NCBI GenBank assembly: GCA_964355975.1
Contig: CAYHFW010000010.1
Coordinates: forward strand, 11,812 to 75,811
DNA: 64,000 nucleotides
From: F1-60-MAGs104 sp964355975
GTDB lineage: Bacteria > Planctomycetota > Phycisphaerae > Phycisphaerales > SM1A02
Direction: 5' to 3'
The position numbers were made by a program, and so were the translations under genes. The notes beneath the pieces are model-generated. The model was not told the origin of the DNA. It made no database searches and saw only the letters and a list, made by a program, of their open reading frames with translations. Of this stretch, positions 59,250 through 64,000 are shown piece after piece (within the stretch, counting starts at the first letter, position 1; every line of letters starts with the position of its first letter).

Positions 59250-60085
59250 CAGCCCAATATAGTCGGTGATTCGGCCTCGACGGTTGCGGATGTTTTTGAG
59301 GTCTCCCAGAGGCGCACCTTGCGCAGTTCGACCCCACTGGTGCAAAAAGCACCCTTCAAGAGGTCGAAACAGACCGCCGCGATGTGTTCCACCGAAGGGT
59401 TCATCGAATGAAACTCGGGGCAGTCGATGTTGAGGTTCATGTGGTCAAACCGCTCAATCACCACTTCGTCGACGATTTTCTCGAGTGCGGCCATCCCAAA
59501 CCGCACTCCATTGGTGACCGCGACCGAGACCTCGAGGTGGTAGTTGTGCCCGTGACCATTGAGTTTGTTGCACTTTCCAAAAAAGGCCTGGTTTTCAGCG
59601 GGTGTGCGTGTCGGATCGTTGAGGCGATGGGATGCGGCAAACTCAAAGACGGCGGTCAGGGTGGTCATGTTTGGCATGGTGCGATCCCATTTGTAGGTGT
59701 GGAAGGGGGAGAGATTCCATGAAAGTGACTCGAGACGAGGGGCAAGCCGCTGCGCGACGCTCTGAGCCATCGACACCATCAACTCGGCTGGGCTCGGCGC
59801 GGGGCGGTCAGTTTGCGAAAACAGGACTTCCTGAAGGATGGGGAGTACTCCACTTCGCACCGAACCATCGAGTTCAGCGAGAGTTGCGAGGTAGCCAGTG
59901 CTGCGCTCTGGAACACCCTGAACGCTGACCTCGAACTCATACCACGCCCCCAATGCGTCGCTCGATGGAAAGCCCGCGTAGGTGTTGTGCGCAATCTGCG
60001 TTCGATCTGCCGCGCCCCTCAGTGGCGTCGCGTAGATCCGCACTGCTCGAGTCAGCGTGGTTGGGATGGGGTCTGGAAGTTTCAT
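59249..60085 (-). CDS. 6-pyruvoyl-tetrahydropterin synthase/QueD-like protein with duplicated fold
   Basis: 278 aa, about twice the family's 120-150. The C-terminal half (from about residue 140) is a complete PTPS/QueD domain: zinc ligands H153, H178 and H180, catalytic C172 in FGKCNKLNGHGHNYHLEV, FDHMNLNIDCPEF and NPSVEHIAAVC, ending RLWETSKTSATVE. The N-terminal half (about 1-138) has a similar strand-helix layout (YEFEVSVQGVP, YLATLAELDGSVRSG) but no Cys or HxH, so it looks like a degenerate duplicate. It may supply carboxytetrahydropterin for queuosine or pterin synthesis. Confidence 0.78.
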   Translation of the reverse strand: MKLPDPIPTTLTRAVRIYATPLRGAADRTQIAHNTYAGFPSSDALGAWYEFEVSVQGVPERSTGYLATLAELDGSVRSGVLPILQEVLFSQTDRPAPSPAELMVSMAQSVAQRLAPRLESLSWNLSPFHTYKWDRTMPNMTTLTAVFEFAASHRLNDPTRTPAENQAFFGKCNKLNGHGHNYHLEVSVAVTNGVRFGMAALEKIVDEVVIERFDHMNLNIDCPEFHSMNPSVEHIAAVCFDLLKGAFCTSGVELRKVRLWETSKTSATVEAESPTILG

Positions 60086-60118
60086 GGCTGGCTTTTGCAA
60101 TTTCGGACGATTTAGAGT

Positions 60119-60147
60119 TTGACTTTCCTGTCAACGCAAACTATAGT
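60119..60147 (+). promoter_or_regulatory. Strong sigma-70-type promoter
   Basis: TTGACT (60119-60124), 17-base spacer, TATAGT (60142-60147): one mismatch from consensus in each box. Predicted start of transcription is about 60154. The first gene is the YdjY-type lipoprotein gene at 60218, but an intrinsic terminator lies between them. The promoter is divergent from the PTPS gene start (60085). Confidence 0.8.
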
Positions 60148-60160
60148 TATCACATTACCA

Positions 60161-60210
60161 AGCCCCCGGAAGGGCTCGGCGTGAGGCTTGCCTCCGTCGG
60201 GCCTTTTTTT
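60161..60210 (+). terminator. Intrinsic terminator/attenuator in the leader of the YdjY-type gene
   Basis: A stem of about 15 pairs (GGGCTCGGCG, bulged T, GAGGC, loop TT, GCCTC CGTCG GGCCT) at 60172-60204 is followed by seven T (60204-60210). A shorter hairpin AGCCC-CCGGAA-GGGCT (60161-60176) uses the same GGGCT and would exclude the base of the terminator stem. This is an arrangement of terminator versus antiterminator, or simply a short non-coding RNA end. Confidence 0.8.
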
Positions 60211-60217
60211 ATTTTTG

Positions 60218-61009
60218 ATGAAGGTTTTTTATTGGCGACGAAGGCAGATCCGTAGTGCGCAAGCGCCAGTTCGCGCGCTGATACTTCTCTCGATCTTCAC
60301 CTCAATTGCAGATGTTGGTTGCACGGTCGTTCCTGCGCCGCCAGCGGTGGAGCAGGTGGATGTCATCGACCTCGCACCTGGAATTCAAGTGAATCGTGCG
60401 AGAAACGAAGTGATTATTCGCGCTCAGGTTGCCGCGCGCAGCGGTTGGATCGAGCAAGTCGTCTGTAAAGCGGGCACGCGTGAGCATGAGTCGCTGCTCG
60501 TTGTTGAAGTCGCTCCGCGCACTATTCATGCGGGTCTGCTCGCACTGGGATGTGAACCGGGTTCGCCAGGAAGTTGGCAAGAATCTTCTGCGCAAAAGGA
60601 CGGCGCCCCCACATTTGTGCTGAATTCTCCCACTGGATCGCCGCTCGAAGTTCGCGTGCGGTTCACGCGCGACGGCGAGCGCGTCGATGTTTCAGTCAGC
60701 GATTGGTTGCGAAGTGAAAGTGCATCGGGCGAGTTGATCGCGTTTGCGAGTGATCGTTTTGTCTTCGCCGGTTCGCATGTGCGCGCCAATCCTCGATCTC
60801 TCGGACCAGGTGAGCACTACGTCGCCGACTACACGGGCTCGGTGGTTGGTCTTGTGACATTCGGTGATGAGGTGATCGCATTTGCAGATGTCATTCCAGA
60901 TCGCGTCGAGATCGCTCCCGCGCTCTGGGAGGCGTACACAGAACGCATTCCTCCCGAGGGCACCGAAGTTGAGTTGATCATTCGGCCGCGCGCACAGTCC
61001 GCGCGATAG
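60218..61009 (+). CDS. YdjY-domain lipoprotein
   Basis: 263 aa. The basic N-terminus (KVFYWRRRQIRSAQAP) and a hydrophobic stretch lead to a probable lipidation Cys at about 33 (IADVGC; not a perfect lipobox). The mature part contains repeated YdjY-type beta-strands (IDLAPGIQVNRARNEVIIRAQVAARSGWIEQVVCKAG..HESLLVVEVAPRTIHAGLLALG and the like), typical of planctomycete YdjY proteins. ATG 60218 lies 7 bp after the attenuator T run. It is followed after 9 bp by the LolD-like ATPase gene. Confidence 0.75.
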   Translation: MKVFYWRRRQIRSAQAPVRALILLSIFTSIADVGCTVVPAPPAVEQVDVIDLAPGIQVNRARNEVIIRAQVAARSGWIEQVVCKAGTREHESLLVVEVAPRTIHAGLLALGCEPGSPGSWQESSAQKDGAPTFVLNSPTGSPLEVRVRFTRDGERVDVSVSDWLRSESASGELIAFASDRFVFAGSHVRANPRSLGPGEHYVADYTGSVVGLVTFGDEVIAFADVIPDRVEIAPALWEAYTERIPPEGTEVELIIRPRAQSAR

Positions 61010-61018
61010 GATTCATTC

Positions 61019-61741
61019 ATGCACCGAGAACTCGCGGCTGAATTGGTCGGAATTCGCCGCAGATACAACCATCCTGATGGTTCGTTCATGGTTGAAGCAC
61101 TGCGCGGAATCGACCTCACAATTCCAGCGGGGCAATACGTTGCGATCATGGGTGCATCGGGTTCTGGAAAGAGCACGCTCATGAATATTCTGGGATGCCT
61201 CGACCGACCCACTGCGGGCAGTTACAAACTTGATGGCGTCGATGTCGCATCGATCGATGATGCGCGACTCTCGAACATCCGCGGCCGGCGCATCGGGTTT
61301 GTCTTTCAAGCATTCAACTTAATTTCAGAACTCACCGTGCTCGAAAATGTCGAAGTGCCGCTGCTTTATCAGGGTGTCCCGCGACGCGAACGGCGCCAAC
61401 GCGCGCTCGAGAAGATTGAGGTGGTCGGCCTTTCTGACCGCGTGCGCCACCGCCCGAGCGAACTCTCGGGTGGCCAGCAGCAACGCACCGCGATCGCACG
61501 CGCGCTCGTGTCGAATCCCGCCGTGCTGATGGCAGATGAGCCAACTGGCAATCTCGATTCGACCACTGGCGTTGCAATTCTTGACGTCATTGACGGCTTG
61601 CACGCACAGGGGCTGACAATCGTCCTCGTCACGCACGACGATCGGGTCGCCGATCGATCACAGCGCATTGTGCGTCTCAGCGATGGACTTGTCATCGTCG
61701 ATCAGCCTGGCGGTCGCGCCCAACTGGCGGCCTCGGCGTGA
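61019..61741 (+). CDS. ABC transporter ATP-binding protein, LolD/MacB type
   Basis: 240 aa. Walker A GASGSGKST at 45-53, the Q-loop VFQAFNLISELTVLENVEVPLLYQGV (typical of LolD/MacB/FtsE), signature LSGGQQQRTAIARAL, Walker B ALMADEPTGNLD-like VLMADEPTGNLD, and H-loop VTHDD. It would energise an inner-membrane permease for lipoprotein release or macrolide-type efflux; no permease is encoded next to it. An AGGA site precedes ATG 61019. The ruvC GTG overlaps its stop. Confidence 0.9.
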   Translation: MHRELAAELVGIRRRYNHPDGSFMVEALRGIDLTIPAGQYVAIMGASGSGKSTLMNILGCLDRPTAGSYKLDGVDVASIDDARLSNIRGRRIGFVFQAFNLISELTVLENVEVPLLYQGVPRRERRQRALEKIEVVGLSDRVRHRPSELSGGQQQRTAIARALVSNPAVLMADEPTGNLDSTTGVAILDVIDGLHAQGLTIVLVTHDDRVADRSQRIVRLSDGLVIVDQPGGRAQLAASA

Positions 61742-62226
61742 GATTTCTCGGGATCGATCCTGGACTGCTTCGCACGGGCTATGGATGCGTTGAGTTCACC
61801 GGTGGAACGCCGCGAATCATTGAAGCGGGGGTGCTGAGGCTCACTGCGCGCAAGAGTGTCTCCGAGCGGCTGCGAGAACTCGATGAAGATCTTGCAGCGC
61901 TGATCGCCGAGTTGAAACCCGATCGCATCAGTGTCGAGCAGATCTTCGTACATGCCAAGCACGTGCGAACTGCAATCATCATGGGACATGCGCGCGGCGT
62001 CGTGCTGCTCGCGGCCGCGCGCGCAGAGAGGCCGATCAGTGAGTTTTCGCCTGCGACCATCAAGAGCGCTGTCGCAGGAAATGGACAGGCGACCAAGCGT
62101 CAAATGCAGCTTGCAGTCGCCGCGCAGTGCGGGCTCGCCAAGCCGCCGTCACCCGCGGACGTCGCCGATGCAATTGCCATCGCCCTCACCGACGCGCGCC
62201 GGTCACTGCGCACGCAAACGCGATAG
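61738..62226 (+). CDS. ruvC: Holliday junction resolvase RuvC
   Basis: 162 aa from a GTG. The RNase H-like acidic residues are visible: D in FLGIDPGLLRTGYG, E in SVEQIFVHAKHVRTA, and the Asp pair in SPADVADAIAIAL near the end. TIKSAVAGNGQATKRQMQ is the DNA-binding loop. It cuts four-way junctions after branch migration by RuvAB, which are not in the window. It overlaps the ABC gene stop (GTGA). Confidence 0.95.
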   Translation: MRFLGIDPGLLRTGYGCVEFTGGTPRIIEAGVLRLTARKSVSERLRELDEDLAALIAELKPDRISVEQIFVHAKHVRTAIIMGHARGVVLLAAARAERPISEFSPATIKSAVAGNGQATKRQMQLAVAAQCGLAKPPSPADVADAIAIALTDARRSLRTQTR

Positions 62227-62248
62227 ACCAGTCGATACGCTTGCGCGG

Positions 62249-63799
62249 GTGAAGCATCCCGTGATCCTTTTCTCGCGCAGACTCTTGAGTGATCACTTGA
62301 CTCCAGTGCTCGCCTACCGCCGCCTCGTCGCTGCGGATGAGCGAACCGCCGCGAGCTTTCTTCTCGAGTCGGTCGAGCAGGGCGGCGCAGTGGGACGGTA
62401 TTCGATGCTCGGCGCGCAGCCTGCGATCGAGATCATCGCGCGTGAGAAGTCGGTGCGCGTCATTACCCACACCGCCGACCGTGTGCGCACCGAAACCAAG
62501 TTGACCCGCGACGATCCACTTTCAGTCGTGCGCGAATTGCAGACATGGCGGGGGATCGATGCGCGCGGCGCACTTCCATCGGCCTTTCACGGCGGATGGG
62601 TTGGCTCGATCGGATTTGACGCGGTGCGCTGGTTCGAGCCTGAAAAGCTCGCATTTCATGGGGCTCCCCGCGACGACCGCGGTCTCGCCGACATGCACCT
62701 CGCGCTCTACCGCGATGTGGTGGTCTTCGATCATGCCACGAAAGAACTCTTCATTGTCTGTGCAATCCTGCCAGGTGAGCACCCACCACATGCGATCGAC
62801 AATGCGGGCGAACGGGCGCTTGATGCACTCGAGGAGCGGCTGACCCGCGCAGCAACATCGCTGCAGACTGGCCGAGTCGAACTCGATACCGCGGCGATTC
62901 CAACGCCGCCAGCGTCGAGTTCAATGAAGCGCGATGAATTTGAATCTGCCGTGCGCCGTGCGCAGCAATACATCGCGGCAGGGGATGTCTTTCAAGTTGT
63001 GTTGAGTCAGCGATTTGTCCGCACGAGCACGATCGATCCATTTGATGTCTACCGCGCGCTGCGCATCGTCAATCCGAGCCCCTATCAGGTCTATCTGCAG
63101 ACGAGCGATTGCATCTTGGTCGCTGCAAGCCCCGAGATACTTTGCAAGACGCACCACGGCAGGGTGATCAACCGTCCACTCGCGGGAACACGCCGCCGCG
63201 GCGCAACGCCGCAAGAGGACGCCGCGCTCGAGATTGAACTTCTCGCAGATGACAAAGAGCGTGCCGAGCACACGATGCTTGTTGACCTCGGACGCAATGA
63301 TTTGGGGCGCGTGTGTGAAGCAGGAAGTGTGCAAATCGATCGGTGCATGCAGATCGAGCGATTCTCTCATGTCATGCACATTTCGTCGACGATTTCAGGC
63401 AAACTTGTTGCCGGAGCAGACGCATGGGATGCCCTGCGCGCGACACTTCCGGTCGGCACCGTGAGCGGCGCACCGAAAGTGCGGGCGATTCAGATCATCG
63501 ATGAACTCGAGCCAGTGCGCCGCGGTCCCTATGCGGGCGGACTCGGCGCCATTGGATGGGATGGCGACATGGATATGGCGATTGCGCTGCGCACAATCGT
63601 CGTGCCGCTTGCATCAACGAGCGTGACGCAGGCTGGGAAGACACAGTGGACGTACCACTTGCAGACTGGCGCCGGCGTCGTGCTCGACAGCGATCCTGCC
63701 TCTGAGTATCAGGAGACCGTCAACAAGGCTGCCGCACTCGGTCGCGCAATCGATCTGGCCGAGAGTGCATTTCGTCCGCGTGCACTCAAGCCGGCGTGA
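62249..63799 (+). CDS. trpE: Anthranilate synthase component I (TrpE), chorismate-utilising enzyme
   Basis: 516 aa from a GTG. The N-terminal part has the LLES..GRYSMLGAQPAI segment of the tryptophan-feedback region. The chorismate-binding domain has RRAQQYIAAGDVFQVVLSQRF, NPSPYQVYLQ, AASPEILCKTHHGRVINRPLAGTRRRG, ADDKERAEHTMLVDLGRNDLGRVCEAGSV, TLPVGTVSGAPKVRAIQIIDELEPVRRGPYAGGLGAIGWDGDMDMAIALRT and QTGAGVVLDSDPASEYQE. PabB is a close relative, but length and N-terminus favour TrpE. Its likely amidotransferase partner is at 28 kb. Confidence 0.93.
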   Translation: MKHPVILFSRRLLSDHLTPVLAYRRLVAADERTAASFLLESVEQGGAVGRYSMLGAQPAIEIIAREKSVRVITHTADRVRTETKLTRDDPLSVVRELQTWRGIDARGALPSAFHGGWVGSIGFDAVRWFEPEKLAFHGAPRDDRGLADMHLALYRDVVVFDHATKELFIVCAILPGEHPPHAIDNAGERALDALEERLTRAATSLQTGRVELDTAAIPTPPASSSMKRDEFESAVRRAQQYIAAGDVFQVVLSQRFVRTSTIDPFDVYRALRIVNPSPYQVYLQTSDCILVAASPEILCKTHHGRVINRPLAGTRRRGATPQEDAALEIELLADDKERAEHTMLVDLGRNDLGRVCEAGSVQIDRCMQIERFSHVMHISSTISGKLVAGADAWDALRATLPVGTVSGAPKVRAIQIIDELEPVRRGPYAGGLGAIGWDGDMDMAIALRTIVVPLASTSVTQAGKTQWTYHLQTGAGVVLDSDPASEYQETVNKAAALGRAIDLAESAFRPRALKPA

Positions 63800-63833
63800 G
63801 TGCGGCGCTCAGGCGATAGGACAGCTAGCAAGC

Positions 63834-64000
63834 GTGAACGCGACGGAATCTTCACTCGGGGCTCAAACAGCTCTCGCCGAGCTGCGCAGACTTGCTCGTC
63901 TCGAGAACTCGCCGCGAGCGAAGATTCCGCCGCGAGTGCGCAAACGCAAGACAGCAAGACAGCAAGACAGCAAGACAGCAAGACAGCAAGACAGCAAGAC
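63834..64000 (+). CDS. Partial reading frame with in-frame octapeptide repeat, cut off by the window
   Basis: A frame from GTG 63834 (VNATESSLGAQTALAELRRL) is open to the window edge. Its last part is encoded by the octamer tandem repeat; three copies (24 bp) give one KTARQQDS peptide unit. No family is recognised. It starts 35 bp after the trpE stop and could be the next gene of the same unit, or a non-coding stretch; the window ends before this can be decided. Confidence 0.35.
   Translation, partial: MNATESSLGAQTALAELRRLARLENSPRAKIPPRVRKRKTARQQDSKTARQQDSK
63946..64000. repeat. Octamer tandem repeat (GCAAGACA)n at the window end
   Basis: GCAAGACA is repeated almost seven times without a mismatch from 63946 to the last base and probably continues beyond it. 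Eight is not a multiple of three, so each gain or loss of a unit would change the reading frame of any gene across it. Confidence 0.92.

Noticed and set aside
63709..63981. 90-aa minus-strand frame beginning with a hydrophobic LSCCLAVLLSC stretch
   Set aside because: The signal-peptide look comes only from the octamer repeat; the rest is antisense to trpE.
63946..64000. Possible CRISPR array
   Set aside because: The repeat unit is 8 bp and directly tandem with no spacers; no cas gene is near.

Overview
The window looks like chromosome of a planctomycete of the class Phycisphaerae. The base composition is GC-rich. Two secreted proteins end in the paired NGDG...DLAALL..WG tail (GC-type dockerin-like) typical of that group. 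There are Tat-exported Gfo/Idh oxidoreductases, a formylglycine-generating-enzyme-like protein, kdsB (Kdo/LPS) and a meso-DAP-type murE. Assignment to a lower rank is not possible from sequence alone. Coding density is extreme: no gap exceeds 300 bases, about 17 same-strand gene pairs overlap by 1 or 4 bases, and several convergent pairs overlap at their stops. No rRNA, insertion sequence, CRISPR array or prophage was seen. || Layout: 1-5.5 kb holds a truncated secreted protein, a Tat-type TIM-barrel protein, the threonine-degradation pair tdh-kbl and a persulfide-dioxygenase/rhodanese fusion. 5.4-9.4 kb holds mrp, an LTxxQ low-complexity secreted protein, a pseudopilin, trmL and a tRNA-Arg wedged between two overlapping reading frames. 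9.4-14.5 kb (minus) holds an MTA/SAH nucleosidase, tRNA-Met, pyrG, kdsB and a TPR protein. 14.5-21.5 kb (plus) is a tightly coupled housekeeping run def-fmt-queA-murE-murF-mraY. 21.5-25 kb holds a thioredoxin-like protein and a divergent efflux set (TolC; YtcA plus HlyD-type adaptor). 25-30.5 kb holds mutS, tRNA-Ala, trpG/pabA, thiG-thiS and a lipoprotein. 30.5-45 kb is the accessory part: an NhaD-like antiporter, an NHL propeller/YtkA/MauG operon, a choice-of-anchor-B protein, a metzincin protease, an FGE-like protein followed by two Gfo/Idh oxidoreductases, and apbE. 45-53 kb holds an HD-GYP protein, a YacL-like PIN-TRAM protein, ffs, dnaX, recR, rpoN and a zinc-ribbon membrane protein. 53-64 kb holds a MATE exporter, HEAT lipoprotein, cupin, MBL hydrolase, DUF885 protein, ACT protein, CDGSH protein, duplicated 6-PTPS/QueD, YdjY lipoprotein, LolD-type ATPase, ruvC and trpE, and ends in an octamer tandem repeat. 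|| Most of the window is cell-maintenance machinery: protein N-terminal processing (def, fmt), tRNA modification (queA, trmL, possibly the QueD-like protein), peptidoglycan precursors (murE, murF, mraY), DNA replication and repair (dnaX, recR, mutS, ruvC), and thiamine, tryptophan/folate and CTP synthesis. The best finding is in dnaX. The in-frame product stops directly after a run of ten A, while the -1 frame stays open to a stop that overlaps the recR start. This strongly suggests tau/gamma production by frameshifting or transcriptional slippage. Other points of interest are a strong promoter followed about 20 bp later by an intrinsic terminator upstream of the YdjY gene, an NHL/YtkA/diheme peroxidase operon, a degenerate receiver on the HD-GYP protein, and a zinc-less DnaX. 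No wholly new defence or biosynthetic system was recognised.
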